A stretch of DNA of 64,000 bases from Nonomuraea helvata (GCF_039535785.1 NZ_BAAAXV010000001.1:620001-684000), one strand, 5' to 3'. Numbered from the stretch's first letter, positions 9,877 through 18,424 are shown. A program made the numbers and translations. Notes: generated by a model not told the origin, from the letters alone.

Positions 9877-10662
9877 ATACCGCTCTATGCCCGGCTCGTC
9901 CGGTACGGCTTCCGCAAACACGCCACCTACGTCTGGGCCGCGATCGCCGGCGCATTCACCAACAGCGTGTTCGGCATCCTGCGCGCCTACATCCTCATCG
10001 CGCTCTGGCAGGCCCGCCCCGGCCTGGCCGGCTACGACATGTCCGACGCCATCACGTTCTGCTTCATCACCCAGGCGTTCATCGGCCCGATGCAGCTGTT
10101 CGGCGGCGGGCTCGGCCTCCCCGAGCGCATCCGCAGCGGCGACATCGCGCTCGACCTGGTCCGACCGGCCTCGCTCCAGCTCTGGACGCTGGCCGAGGAT
10201 CTGGGCAGGGCCGCGTACCTGTTCCTGGTCCGCGGCATCCCGCCCATGCTGGTCGGCGCGGCGCTGTTCGGGATCACGACCCCGGACAGCCTCGGTCAGT
10301 GGCTGGCCTTCCTGACCGGCTTCGCCATCGCCGTCGTGGTCAGCTTCGGCTGGCGCTACCTGATGGCGCTGTCCGTCTGCTGGCTCGTCGACGACCGCGG
10401 CGTCGCCGTGGCGTCGATGGTCCTGACCACGTTCTTCTCCGGGATGATGGTGCCGCTGCACCTGTTTCCCGGCCGGCTCGATGATCTGGCCATGTCGCTG
10501 CCCTGGGCGGCCATGGTCCAGCTCCCCACCGACCTCTACCTCGGCAAGGCCCCGGTCCTGGAGACGTTCGCGTTCCAGGCGCTCTGGGCGGTGGTCCTGC
10601 TCGGGCTGGGCGCGCTCGCCACCAGGGCGATCCGCCACAAGGTGGTGATCCAGGGTGGTTAG
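9877..10662 (+). CDS. ABC-2 type exporter permease, first subunit
   Basis: A 261-residue integral membrane protein with about six helices, of the ABC-2 family found in paired-permease exporters (DUF990/viologen-exporter type). Recognisable stretches are AYILIALWQARPG, IRSGDIALDLVRPASLQ and MMVPLHLFPGRL. The reading frame is open further upstream, but the conserved part begins with IPLYARLVRYGF. Exactly there, GGAGG (9863-9867) is followed nine bases later by ATA, with no ATG, GTG or TTG nearby in frame; the nearest ATG upstream (9808) lacks a ribosome site. I therefore mark the ATA at 9877 as the likely start or the place of a sequence error. It overlaps the next permease gene by eight bases. 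Confidence 0.85.
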   Translation: MPLYARLVRYGFRKHATYVWAAIAGAFTNSVFGILRAYILIALWQARPGLAGYDMSDAITFCFITQAFIGPMQLFGGGLGLPERIRSGDIALDLVRPASLQLWTLAEDLGRAAYLFLVRGIPPMLVGAALFGITTPDSLGQWLAFLTGFAIAVVVSFGWRYLMALSVCWLVDDRGVAVASMVLTTFFSGMMVPLHLFPGRLDDLAMSLPWAAMVQLPTDLYLGKAPVLETFAFQALWAVVLLGLGALATRAIRHKVVIQGG

Positions 10663-11443
10663 GACGTACTTCCTGCTGCTGTGGACCTGGACCCGCGCCG
10701 CGGCGGCGTACCCGGTGTCGTTCGCGCTGATGGTCCTGTTCGGCGTGGTCACCGCCGGCCTCGACGTCGCCGTGATCCTGATCGTCTTCGCCAACACCAC
10801 CACCCTCGCCGGCTTCTCCCGCGACGAGGTCCTCTTCCTGTACGGCGCCGCCGGCGTGTCGTTCGCCGTCTGCGACACGTTCGTCAGCAACATCGACCGG
10901 ATCAGCCAGCACATCAAGGCGGGCACGCTCGACACGATCCTGATCAGGCCCGTGAGCGCGTGGGTCCAGCTCACCACCGACCGCTTCGTCCCCGCCCGGA
11001 TCGGCCGGGTCCTGCAGGCGGTCATCGTGCTCGGCTACGGCATCGCCGCGCTCGACCTCGACTGGCGGCGTGCCTGGATGATCCCGGTCATGGTGGCCAC
11101 GGGCGTGGTCATCTTCGGGGCCCTGTGGACGCTGGCCGGGGCGATGCAGTTCCTGCTGACCGACGCCCCCGAGGTGTCCAACGCCCTGACCTACGGCAGC
11201 GCCCAGCTCAACCAGTACCCGCTCAGCATCTACGCCCGCGACCTGGTCAGGGCCGTGACGTACGTGTTCCCTCTGGCCTTCGTCAACTGGCAGCCCGGCC
11301 TGTACGTGCTGGGCCGGGCCGACCCGTTCGGCACGCCCGAGCTCATGAGATTCGCCGGACCGGTCGCCGCGCTGGTCCTCGCCCTGCTGGCCGGGCTGGC
11401 CTGGCGGCAGGGCATCAGGCACTACCGATCCACGGGGAGTTGA
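10655..11443 (+). CDS. ABC-2 type exporter permease, second subunit
   Basis: A 262-residue membrane protein with six predicted helices, paralogous in architecture to the preceding permease (IKAGTLDTILIRPVSAWVQ corresponds to the IRSGDIALDLVRP region of the first subunit). The two would form the heterodimeric channel of an ABC exporter with the ATPase encoded next. The GTG start overlaps the upstream stop by eight bases and the ATPase ATG follows two bases after its stop, so the three genes are one operon. The exported substrate cannot be deduced. Confidence 0.88.
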   Translation: MVRTYFLLLWTWTRAAAAYPVSFALMVLFGVVTAGLDVAVILIVFANTTTLAGFSRDEVLFLYGAAGVSFAVCDTFVSNIDRISQHIKAGTLDTILIRPVSAWVQLTTDRFVPARIGRVLQAVIVLGYGIAALDLDWRRAWMIPVMVATGVVIFGALWTLAGAMQFLLTDAPEVSNALTYGSAQLNQYPLSIYARDLVRAVTYVFPLAFVNWQPGLYVLGRADPFGTPELMRFAGPVAALVLALLAGLAWRQGIRHYRSTGS

Positions 11444-11445
11444 CC

Positions 11446-12192
11446 ATGATCGAACTTGACGGGGCCGGACGCTCGTTCAAGATCAAACGGAGGGTCGTGC
11501 ACGCCGTGCGCGATCTGTCGTTCACCGTGTCGGCCGGGGAGTTCGTCGGCTACCTCGGACCCAACGGCGCGGGCAAGTCCACCACGATCAAGATGCTGTG
11601 CGGCATCCTGACGCCCACGTCGGGCCAGGTCCGGGTGGCCGGGCTCGACCCATCGCGCAGGCGCACGACCCTGGCCCGGCGGATCGGGGTGGTGTTCGGG
11701 CAGCGTACGACGCTCTGGTGGGACCTGCCGCTCGCCGACAGCTTCGAGCTGATCCGCCACCTGTACAAGGTGGACCGCGCCACGTTCAGGTCGCGGCTGG
11801 GCGAGCTGACCGAGACGCTCGACCTGGGCGGGTTCATGCGTACGCCGGTGCGCCAGCTCAGCCTGGGCCAGCGCATGCGCGGCGACCTGGCGGCGGCGCT
11901 GCTGCACGCGCCCGACGTGCTGGTGCTGGACGAGCCGACGATCGGGCTGGACGTGGTGAGCAAGGCCAGCATCAGGGACTTCCTGCAGCGCGTCAACGCC
12001 GAGCAGGGCACGACCGTGCTGCTCACCACGCATGACCTGGGCGACATCGAACGCCTGTGCCGCCGGGTCATGCTGATCGACCATGGGCGGCTGGCCTTCG
12101 ACGGAACGCTCGACGACCTGATGGCCACGGCGCCCGAGCAGTCGAGCCTCGAGGAGGTGGTCACCCGCCTCTACACGGCCGCGCCTCAGTAG
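11446..12192 (+). CDS. ABC exporter ATP-binding protein
   Basis: A 248-residue nucleotide-binding subunit. Walker A is GPNGAGKST (about residues 39-47), the signature is LSLGQRM, Walker B is VLVLDEPT, and the H-loop is TTHD. The Q-loop region FGQRTTLWWDLPLADS is typical of the ATPases paired with these ABC-2 permeases. GGGGAG precedes the ATG at 11446; the same frame runs open far upstream through the permease gene, but that part is non-coding shadow. It is the last gene of the operon and its end overlaps a convergent gene by seven bases. Confidence 0.95.
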   Translation: MIELDGAGRSFKIKRRVVHAVRDLSFTVSAGEFVGYLGPNGAGKSTTIKMLCGILTPTSGQVRVAGLDPSRRRTTLARRIGVVFGQRTTLWWDLPLADSFELIRHLYKVDRATFRSRLGELTETLDLGGFMRTPVRQLSLGQRMRGDLAAALLHAPDVLVLDEPTIGLDVVSKASIRDFLQRVNAEQGTTVLLTTHDLGDIERLCRRVMLIDHGRLAFDGTLDDLMATAPEQSSLEEVVTRLYTAAPQ

Positions 12193-12668
12193 TAGCTGCC
12201 CTCCGGCGTGGCCTCGTAGTCCTCGTCCAGGTCGTCGTCCCGCCGCGACCAGCGCGACGGCATCAGCACGGGGATGAACAGCGCCACGCCGAGCAGGGCG
12301 TACACGCCCGTCGTGAGCAACGTCTTGGCGCCGGAGCCGGCGTCCCTGATGAGCTGGTTGACCGACGGCTCGCTCGGGATGAGGGAGAGCGCCCGGTTCA
12401 CGTCGAGGGCGTAGACGACCGTCCAGGCCAGCAGGACCATCGACGGCACGAACGTCGCCAGCGGCGATATCCGGCCCGCCACCACCAACCCGTAGACCAG
12501 CCCGATCGCGGCCATCGCGCCCAGCGCGATCCACATCTTCTGGTTGTCCGGCGGGTTCGCCGCCGCATTGCCGACGGCCTGCTGAACGGCCCAGCCGCCG
12601 CCTCCCAGCAAGGCCGCCGTCACGACAAGCCCGATGAAGAATCCACCTAAGTGCCGCAACGTTCTCAC
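12186..12668 (-). CDS. Four-helix membrane protein of unknown function
   Basis: A 160-residue protein with four hydrophobic segments (about residues 8-30, 45-66, 70-92 and 115-135) and an acidic, aromatic C-terminus (DDDLDEDYEATPEGSYY). I do not recognise the family. A start at GTG 12668 is assumed; TTG at 12659, nine bases downstream and preceded by GAGGTGAG, is equally possible. It converges with the ABC exporter operon, overlapping it by seven bases, and is divergent from the next membrane protein. Confidence 0.6.
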   Translation of the reverse strand: MRTLRHLGGFFIGLVVTAALLGGGGWAVQQAVGNAAANPPDNQKMWIALGAMAAIGLVYGLVVAGRISPLATFVPSMVLLAWTVVYALDVNRALSLIPSEPSVNQLIRDAGSGAKTLLTTGVYALLGVALFIPVLMPSRWSRRDDDLDEDYEATPEGSYY

Positions 12669-12786
12669 CTCTATGTCAACGCGGTCGGCACGACCCTAGC
12701 GACAAATGCCCATTTCGGACAGTTATTGCTGACTTCGCACTCTGGGTCTCATGAGTGACTGCCCCGTGAGAGCATGAGGCACACCC

Positions 12787-13353
12787 ATGCATGCGCAACT
12801 CCCTCTCCGACTCGCGCGGACGGCCGCCTTCTCCGCCGTCTGCGTGGCTCTCGCCGCGTTCGCCCACATGCTGGGCGGCGGCTCGGCGCCCGCGCCGTGG
12901 GCCGCCGGTCTGGGGCTCGCGGGCGTGTCCGCGCTGGGGCTGGCGCTGTGCGGCAGGGAACGCTCGACGACGACGGTCACCATCGTGCTGATGGGTGCTC
13001 AGCTGGGTCTGCACGAGCTGTTCGCGGGCGACGGCGGGACCTACTTCTCGCTGCGCGGGCTGTTCTCGACGGACGTCGTCGGGCACAGCCATGCTCAGGG
13101 CGGCCTGAGCGTGACCACCGGGATGCTGCTCACGCACGTGACGGCCACGCTGATCACGGGCCTGTGGCTGGCGCGCGGCGAGGCCGCGCTCTGGACGCTG
13201 CTGCGCCTCGTCGGCCGCCGCCTCATGCTGTTCCCGGCGATCGCCGTGCCTGCCGTACGGGCTGCCGCGCCGATCGTGCTGACCAGGGTCGTCCCGCTCC
13301 AGCCGGAGTTCCGGCACTGCGTGGCCAGGCGAGGTCCTCCACTTCCCGCCTGA
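12787..13353 (+). CDS. Histidine-containing membrane protein beside ycnI
   Basis: A 188-residue protein with about four membrane helices (near residues 10-30, 37-52, 63-77 and 105-127). Histidines lie at helix edges and loops (AHMLGGG, GLHELFAGDG, VVGHSHAQGG, LLTHVTA). A ribosome site (GAGG, seven bases) precedes the ATG. The gene lies 49 bp upstream of a YcnI-family gene on the same strand, a pairing often seen in actinobacteria. YcnI proteins bind copper, so a role in copper handling is likely by context only. No enzyme motif is visible. Confidence 0.65.
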   Translation: MHAQLPLRLARTAAFSAVCVALAAFAHMLGGGSAPAPWAAGLGLAGVSALGLALCGRERSTTTVTIVLMGAQLGLHELFAGDGGTYFSLRGLFSTDVVGHSHAQGGLSVTTGMLLTHVTATLITGLWLARGEAALWTLLRLVGRRLMLFPAIAVPAVRAAAPIVLTRVVPLQPEFRHCVARRGPPLPA

Positions 13354-13402
13354 CCATCTGACACCCCTTTTGCTTTCCCATTCACCAAGTGGAGTTCTCC
13401 GC

Positions 13403-14131
13403 ATGTCCTTCGTACGTCGTACGGCGACCGTGTTCGCCGCCGCCACCGCCCTCACCGTCGGGCTCGCCATCCCGGCGCTGGCCCACGTCACCATCCAGCC
13501 GGGCACCGCCGAGCAGGGCGGGTTCACCAAGGTCGCGTTCCGGGTGCCGAACGAACGCGACGACGCCTCGACCGTCAAGATCGAGGTCGACTTCCCGACC
13601 GACCATCCGCTGGCGTTCGTGTCGGTCAAGCCCCTGCCGGGCTGGGACGTCAAGGTCACGCAGGGCAAGCTGCCCAAGCCGGTCAAGACCGAGTACGGCG
13701 ACCTCAAGGAGGCCGTGACCAAGATCGTGTGGTCGGGCGGCAAGATCAACTCTGGGGAGTTCCAGGAGTTCGAGGTGTCCATGGGGCAGCTGCCCAAGGA
13801 CACGGAGTCGCTGACGTTCCCGACCAAGCAGACGTACTCGGGGGGTGAGGTCGTGACCTGGGCAGACCCGCCCAAGGCTGACGGCACCGAGGCCGAGCAC
13901 CCTGCCCCGACGCTCAAGCTGGTTCCTGCCAGTGGGGATGACGATCACCACGGCATGGCCTCCGCCTCTGCCGCTCCGGCCGGCGCCGCCCCTTCGGTGA
14001 CTCCCGTGGCGGCCTCCTCGGCGTCCACCTCTGACGGGACGGCCCGCCTCCTGGGCGGGGCCGGGCTGGTGGTGGGCGTCATCGGCATCGTGATCGGCGC
14101 CCTCGGCCTCCGCCGCCGCCCCACCTCCTGA
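13403..14131 (+). CDS. ycnI: YcnI-family (DUF1775) secreted copper-binding protein
   Basis: A 242-residue exported protein. Residues 1-29 form a Sec signal peptide (FVRRTATVFAAATALTVGLA, cleavage after ALA), so the mature protein starts with His (HVTIQP). In studied YcnI proteins this N-terminal His, together with a conserved Trp (here probably PGWDV), forms the copper site. The DUF1775 domain spans about residues 30-170. A Pro/Ala/Ser stalk containing HHGM and a C-terminal helix (LLGGAGLVVGVIGIVIGALGL) plus RRR then anchor it to the membrane. ATG 13403 is preceded by GGAG; the frame is open for 11 more codons upstream without a good start. It follows a membrane protein gene and was probably co-transcribed. 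Confidence 0.87.
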   Translation: MSFVRRTATVFAAATALTVGLAIPALAHVTIQPGTAEQGGFTKVAFRVPNERDDASTVKIEVDFPTDHPLAFVSVKPLPGWDVKVTQGKLPKPVKTEYGDLKEAVTKIVWSGGKINSGEFQEFEVSMGQLPKDTESLTFPTKQTYSGGEVVTWADPPKADGTEAEHPAPTLKLVPASGDDDHHGMASASAAPAGAAPSVTPVAASSASTSDGTARLLGGAGLVVGVIGIVIGALGLRRRPTS

Positions 14132-14439
14132 CGCTCCCGGTGCCCCGCCTCCCCGGGCTCCCACCCCATCCGAGGGTCCCGAGCGGGCGGGGTGCTTCCC
14201 ACCGCCTCCCCAGGGGCTGAGCACCCGGCGAACGCTTCTCACCGCCTCGCCAGAGGGCCAGGCACTGCACACATCGCGCCGGGCGCCGTTTGCATGCGGG
14301 GGCGCCGTCACGCAAGCCGAGCGCCGTGGCGCGGGGCGGCCGCATCCACGTGGTCGTGGGGGCGCGCAGGCGTCGTCGCGTGCGGGTAGCGCTCAGGGCA
14401 GTCGCCGGACCGGGCGGCAGCCGGGTCGGCGGTGCGGGG
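14132..14439. other. 308-bp intergenic region with a two-copy 40-bp imperfect repeat
   Basis: Between convergent genes, very GC-rich. It holds two imperfect direct copies of about 30 bp (GCTTCCCACCGCCTCCCCAG at 14194 and GCTTCTCACCGCCTCGCCAG at 14234), exactly 40 bp apart. No open frame with a ribosome site and no clear terminator were found. Confidence 0.5.
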
Positions 14440-15459
14440 TCAGGAGGTGATGTCCTTGCCGGAGAAGCGCGCCCACGCGATCGAGCCGAACAGCACGATG
14501 TACGCCCCGAACGTCACCAGCCCGTCTCTCAGCGCCCCCATGTCGATCGGGCTGCGCAGCACCGCGTCGAAGTTCGTGAACCTGGTCGGCAGCAGGTACG
14601 GCGTGATCGAGTTCAGCTCCGGGATCGCCCGGAGCACCTGGCAGACGATGACCAGCACCAGGGTGGCCGCGATGGCCCCGATGGAGACCTCGGTGAACGT
14701 CGACAGCGCCACCCCGATGGCGGCCAGGGCGGCCATCCCGGCGCCGACGTACCCGACGGCGATGAGGATGCGCAGCAGGCCGTCCGTCATCGAGATCGTG
14801 GTGCCCGACAGCAGCGTCACAGGACCGGCGGGGAAGAGGATCAGGCCCGTCAGCAGGGCCGTCAGCGCCACCACCGCGGTCACCGCGTACGCGAAGACGA
14901 CCGCGTTGAGGTATTTGACGAGCAGCAGCCGGGTGCGTCCCGCCGGAGCGGCCAGCAGGTAGCGGAGCGTCCCCGCCCCGGCCTCGCCCGCGATCGAGTC
15001 GCCCGCCACCACGCTGACGGCGACCGGCATCAGCAGCAGCACGAGGAACGAGAACGAGGCGAACGTCAGCATCAGGCTGTTGCCCGCGACGTCCGCGATG
15101 ATCCCGCCCATGCCCTCCTCGGAGCTGACGATGCGCAGCGCCACGCCGATGACGACCGGCACGACGCCGAGCACGGCCAGCATCACCAGGTTGCGCGGGC
15201 GGCGGAACGTCAGGCCCAGCTCCGAGCCGAGCAGGCGCCAGAACGGCCACGTCCTTCCCGTGAGGGCGGGGGCGGCGCCGGGTGGCTCCGGCGGCCGGCG
15301 GCGTTCCGTGGTGCGCATGGTCTCCGTGACGGGTACGAGGCCGGGCGTGCGGCGGGCGGTCTGCGTCCCGGTCGCCGACGTTGAAGCCGAGGCCCCCACC
15401 GACGTCGCCGCAGCCGACGTGGCCGGTCCCAAGGGTCCCGCCGTTTCAGCCGTCGACAT
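14440..15459 (-). CDS. ABC-2 type transporter permease
   Basis: A 339-residue permease. The first 70 residues are an Ala/Thr/Pro-rich cytoplasmic extension, followed by six membrane helices. The segment GDSIAGEAGAGTLRYLLAAPAGRTRLLLVKY is the hallmark of ABC-2 permeases of the NosY/GldA-associated type; shown here as its 5' half GDSIAGEAGAGTLRYLL. The ATG at 15459 has GGGAGG upstream and overlaps the end of the ATPase gene by 14 bases. It forms an operon with the ATPase and the LolA/MucB-like gene upstream. Substrate unknown. Confidence 0.9.
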   Translation of the reverse strand: MSTAETAGPLGPATSAAATSVGASASTSATGTQTARRTPGLVPVTETMRTTERRRPPEPPGAAPALTGRTWPFWRLLGSELGLTFRRPRNLVMLAVLGVVPVVIGVALRIVSSEEGMGGIIADVAGNSLMLTFASFSFLVLLLMPVAVSVVAGDSIAGEAGAGTLRYLLAAPAGRTRLLLVKYLNAVVFAYAVTAVVALTALLTGLILFPAGPVTLLSGTTISMTDGLLRILIAVGYVGAGMAALAAIGVALSTFTEVSIGAIAATLVLVIVCQVLRAIPELNSITPYLLPTRFTNFDAVLRSPIDMGALRDGLVTFGAYIVLFGSIAWARFSGKDITS

Positions 15460-16432
15460 CGAAGCCCTCCCCTGTCAGTCCGACGAACACGTCCTCCAGG
15501 CTCGGCCGCAGCACGGCCAGCCCGCGTACGGCCACGCCCTCCTCCACCAGCGCGGCGTTGATCCGCTCCGGCGCGTGCCCGCCCAGTTCAGCCGTCGCTT
15601 CCCCGGACGCGGACCGCACGTCGGCGAGGCCGAGCCGGCCGAGCACCCGGGCGGCGTCCGCCACGTCGGGAGTCTCCACCCGGACGCGTGCCACGATCCC
15701 GCCGCTGAGGGAGGCGATCGTGCCCTGGGCCACGAGCTTGCCGGTACGCATGATCGCCGCGTGCGTGCACATCTGCTCCACCTCCGCGAGCAGGTGCGAG
15801 GAGACGAAGACGGTGGTGCCGTCTGCGGCGATCTCCTTGACCAGCGTGCGGACCTCGCGCGTGCCCTGCGGGTCGAGGCCGTTGGTCGGCTCGTCCAGGA
15901 TGAGCAGCTCGCGCGGCCCCAGCAGGGCGGCGGCGATGGCCAGGCGCTGGCGCATGCCGAGGGAGTAGTTGCGGTAGCGCTTGCCGGCCGCGGCCGACAG
16001 GCCCACGCGCTCGAGCGCCTCGGCGATCCGCCGCCTGGCGGTGCCACGCGGGGCGGTGGGGTCGGCGGCGTCGAAGCGCGTCAGGTTGGCCGAGCCCGAC
16101 AGGTACGGGTAGAAGGCCGGCCCCTCGACCAGCGCCCCCACCTTGGGCAGGGCCTGGACCTGCGGCAGGCCGAGCACGGAGTACTCCCCCGACGTCGGCG
16201 CGACCAGGCCGAGCAGCATGCGGATCGTGGTGGTCTTGCCCGAGCCGTTCGGCCCCAGGAAGCCGAACACCGAGCCGCGCGGGACGGCCAGGTCCAGCGC
16301 GTCCACGGCGACCTGGCCGTCGCGGAAGCGCTTGGTCAGCCCCTCCGTGACGATGGCGAACTCCCCGGCCTCCGCCCCCGGGGGCGGGGCCGCCCCGAAG
16401 GGCGCCCCCGCTTCCTGCGTGACGGCGGTCAC
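15446..16432 (-). CDS. ABC transporter ATP-binding protein
   Basis: A 328-residue ATPase with Walker A GPNGSGKTT, signature YSLGMRQRLAIAAALL, Walker B LLILDEPTNGLDP, H-loop SSHL, and a C-terminal extension of about 80 residues common to CcmA/NatA-like exporters. The start is GTG 16432, which overlaps the stop of the preceding gene (GTGA), giving a strictly coupled operon: LolA/MucB-like, ATPase, permease. The frame is open upstream of the GTG but that part has no gene-like composition. Confidence 0.95.
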   Translation of the reverse strand: MTAVTQEAGAPFGAAPPPGAEAGEFAIVTEGLTKRFRDGQVAVDALDLAVPRGSVFGFLGPNGSGKTTTIRMLLGLVAPTSGEYSVLGLPQVQALPKVGALVEGPAFYPYLSGSANLTRFDAADPTAPRGTARRRIAEALERVGLSAAAGKRYRNYSLGMRQRLAIAAALLGPRELLILDEPTNGLDPQGTREVRTLVKEIAADGTTVFVSSHLLAEVEQMCTHAAIMRTGKLVAQGTIASLSGGIVARVRVETPDVADAARVLGRLGLADVRSASGEATAELGGHAPERINAALVEEGVAVRGLAVLRPSLEDVFVGLTGEGFDVDG

Positions 16433-17622
16433 TTGATGCCCGCCGCCTTGGTGATCTCCTCCGGGGTGACCGCGCCGACCAGCAGGCGGCCGTCGTCGGT
16501 CAGAAGGGCGGTGACGAGCTTGGTCTTGATCAGCTTGCCGGAGCCCCACGCGCCGCTCACCGGGGTGGCGGACTTCAGCACGCTGTCGACCAGCACGCTC
16601 GGGTCGGCGTCGCCGCCGCCGAAGCGCTTGCCGTCACCCGTGTCCGAAGGCGTCCCAGTGGCCGACGGCGTCCCAGTGGCCGCGGACGTCCCGGCCTTCA
16701 GGTCCGCCAGCGAGAACGGCACGACCGCCACGGTCGTCCAGCCCTGCCCCACGACCTTCGCCCGGTCCGCGACGTCCTTGGCGTGCTCGGCGCGCTGCTC
16801 CGCGCCCTGCTCGATCTCCGTGCCGAGAGTCTGCTCCTTCACCTTGGCGCCCGCGGGCGGGGTGAAGGTGAAGTTCTCGTCCGCCGGCGGCGTGAACGTC
16901 ACCTGCGTGAACCCGACCTGGAACGCCGGCTCGGCCGACTCCTTGGCGTAGACCTGCACCTGCAGCGGGACGTACGTCTCGCCGTCGAGCGCGATGCGGA
17001 TCTCCTGCACCAGGGAGCCCGCGTCCTTGGGCGCCAGCACGAGCTGGTAGGCCGACCGGCCCGCCACCTCGGCCGTGTTGATCACGCGGACCGCGGTGTG
17101 CTGGTCGACGTTGGCCAGCAGCCGCTCGGCCACCTGCTGCGGGGTCAGGTCGGTCGGCTTGGGCGTGGCCAGGTTGTGCTCCTGCTCCGTGCCCGCCTTG
17201 ACGGTCACCTTGGTGGCCGTGTTGGTGGCGCTCTCCCAGTACCAGGCCTGGTCGCCGTTGACGATCAGGTTGGTCTCGTTCAGCTGGGTCGGCATGGCCA
17301 CCCGTAGCTTGTCCTTGGCGCCGTACCAGACCTTCACCTCGTGCGAGCCCGACAGCAGGCTCAGCGGCGACTCCGCGCCGGTCTGCGGCAGCGCCGGCAG
17401 GCCGAGCGAGGCCGTCTGCTGCACGGTGCCGGACATCGGCGGGATGCCGCCCTGCTTGCTGGTCGCCGCCACGGCGTCGGCCAGCAGCTGCTGCGCCGAA
17501 CGCTCCGGCAGCACGGGGTCACCGCTCACCGCGGCTATCACGGGGCCGGCGCCGATCGCGGCTCCGATCACCGCCGCGGCGGCGATCGGGACTCCCCACC
17601 TCACGAACGTGCCTCTGCGCAT
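16429..17622 (-). CDS. LolA/MucB-like exported protein of a sigma-E-regulatory type
   Basis: A 397-residue protein. It starts with a membrane or signal helix (residues 10-31), followed by a LolA/RseB-like lipid-binding fold (about 35-260: KVWYGAKDKLRVAMP, NLIVNGDQAWYWES, TFTPPADENFTFTPPAGAKV). Ala/Thr/Ser-Pro repeats (SAATGTPSATGTPSDTG) link it to a C-terminal domain (DPSVLVDSVLKSATPVSG to AGIK). Proteins of this kind sense or carry lipids or lipoproteins at the membrane and are commonly coupled to ABC exporters in actinobacteria. AAGGAG precedes the ATG. The gene is divergent from a two-component system, with CTCAG repeats between them, so co-regulation by that system is likely. Confidence 0.75.
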   Translation of the reverse strand: MRRGTFVRWGVPIAAAAVIGAAIGAGPVIAAVSGDPVLPERSAQQLLADAVAATSKQGGIPPMSGTVQQTASLGLPALPQTGAESPLSLLSGSHEVKVWYGAKDKLRVAMPTQLNETNLIVNGDQAWYWESATNTATKVTVKAGTEQEHNLATPKPTDLTPQQVAERLLANVDQHTAVRVINTAEVAGRSAYQLVLAPKDAGSLVQEIRIALDGETYVPLQVQVYAKESAEPAFQVGFTQVTFTPPADENFTFTPPAGAKVKEQTLGTEIEQGAEQRAEHAKDVADRAKVVGQGWTTVAVVPFSLADLKAGTSAATGTPSATGTPSDTGDGKRFGGGDADPSVLVDSVLKSATPVSGAWGSGKLIKTKLVTALLTDDGRLLVGAVTPEEITKAAGIK

Positions 17623-17647
17623 CTCACTCCTTAACGGTATGTCGATG

Positions 17648-17726
17648 CTCAGAGCCTGCGTGATGCATCCTTAGGCAAACCTGAGACTGTCTGAGACGGC
17701 TCTCAGTCTTCTCAGCGTCATCTCAG
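17648..17726. promoter_or_regulatory. Six CTCAG/CTGAG repeats between the LolA-like operon and the two-component system
   Basis: CTCAG occurs at 17648, 17702, 17711 and 17722, and its complement CTGAG (as CTGAGAC) at 17681 and 17691. Five of the six are spaced 9-11 bp, about one helical turn, as expected for OmpR-type response regulators binding as head-to-tail dimers. They fill the 127-bp gap between the divergent starts at 17622 and 17750. Confidence 0.6.
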
Positions 17727-17749
17727 GGCAGGAACGGGAGAATCGCCAC

Positions 17750-18424
17750 ATGAGAGTACTTGTCGTCGAGGACGAACGGCGGATGGCCGCCGCGCTTCAG
17801 CGGGGGCTCCAAGCTGAGGGGTTCGCGGTGGACCTCGCCCACGACGGCGAGGAAGGGCTCCACGCGGCCAGGCAGGGCGACTACGACATCGTGGTGCTCG
17901 ACATCATGCTGCCCAGGCTGTCGGGCTACAACGTGTGCAAGCAGCTGCGCGCCGAGGAGAACTGGGTGCCGATCCTCATGCTCTCCGCCAAGGACGGCGA
18001 ATACGACATGGCCGACGGGCTGGACCTGGGGGCCGACGACTACCTGACCAAGCCGTTCTCGTACGTGGTGCTGGTGGCGAGGCTGCGGGCGCTGCTGCGG
18101 CGCGACTCGGGGCGGCGGCCGTCGGTGCTGGTGGCGGGCGATCTGTCGCTGGACCCGGCGCGGCGCAGGGTCGAGCGGGGCGAGAGCGTGATCGAGCTGA
18201 CGCCGAGGGAGTTCTCGCTGCTGGAGTACCTGATCCGGCGGCGGGACGAGGTCGTGTCCAAGGCGGAGATCCTCGAGCACGTCTGGGACACCTTCGACAC
18301 CGACCCGAACGTCGTCGAGGTGTACGTCGGCTACCTGCGTCGCAAGATCGACGCCCCCTTCGGCAGGAACGCGCTCCAGACCGTGCGCGGCGCGGGCTAC
18401 CGCCTGGCGGGCGACGGTGGCTGA
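17750..18424 (+). CDS. OmpR/PhoB-family response regulator
   Basis: A 224-residue two-domain regulator. The receiver domain (1-118) has the acidic pocket ED at 7-8, the phospho-acceptor Asp in VVLDIMLPRLSG (near 51), the switch residue in MLSAKDG, and the Lys in YLTKPFSY. The winged-helix DNA-binding domain (about 128-222) carries ELTPREFSLLEYLIR and RGAGYRLAG. GGGAG precedes the ATG. The stop overlaps the start of the sensor kinase gene. It probably acts on the CTCAG repeat array directly upstream. Confidence 0.95.
   Translation: MRVLVVEDERRMAAALQRGLQAEGFAVDLAHDGEEGLHAARQGDYDIVVLDIMLPRLSGYNVCKQLRAEENWVPILMLSAKDGEYDMADGLDLGADDYLTKPFSYVVLVARLRALLRRDSGRRPSVLVAGDLSLDPARRRVERGESVIELTPREFSLLEYLIRRRDEVVSKAEILEHVWDTFDTDPNVVEVYVGYLRRKIDAPFGRNALQTVRGAGYRLAGDGG

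Noticed and set aside
9697..11025. Minus-strand frame across the ABC-2 permease genes
   Set aside because: Composition rich in Arg, Gln, His and Asp without domain; the opposite strand encodes two clear permeases.
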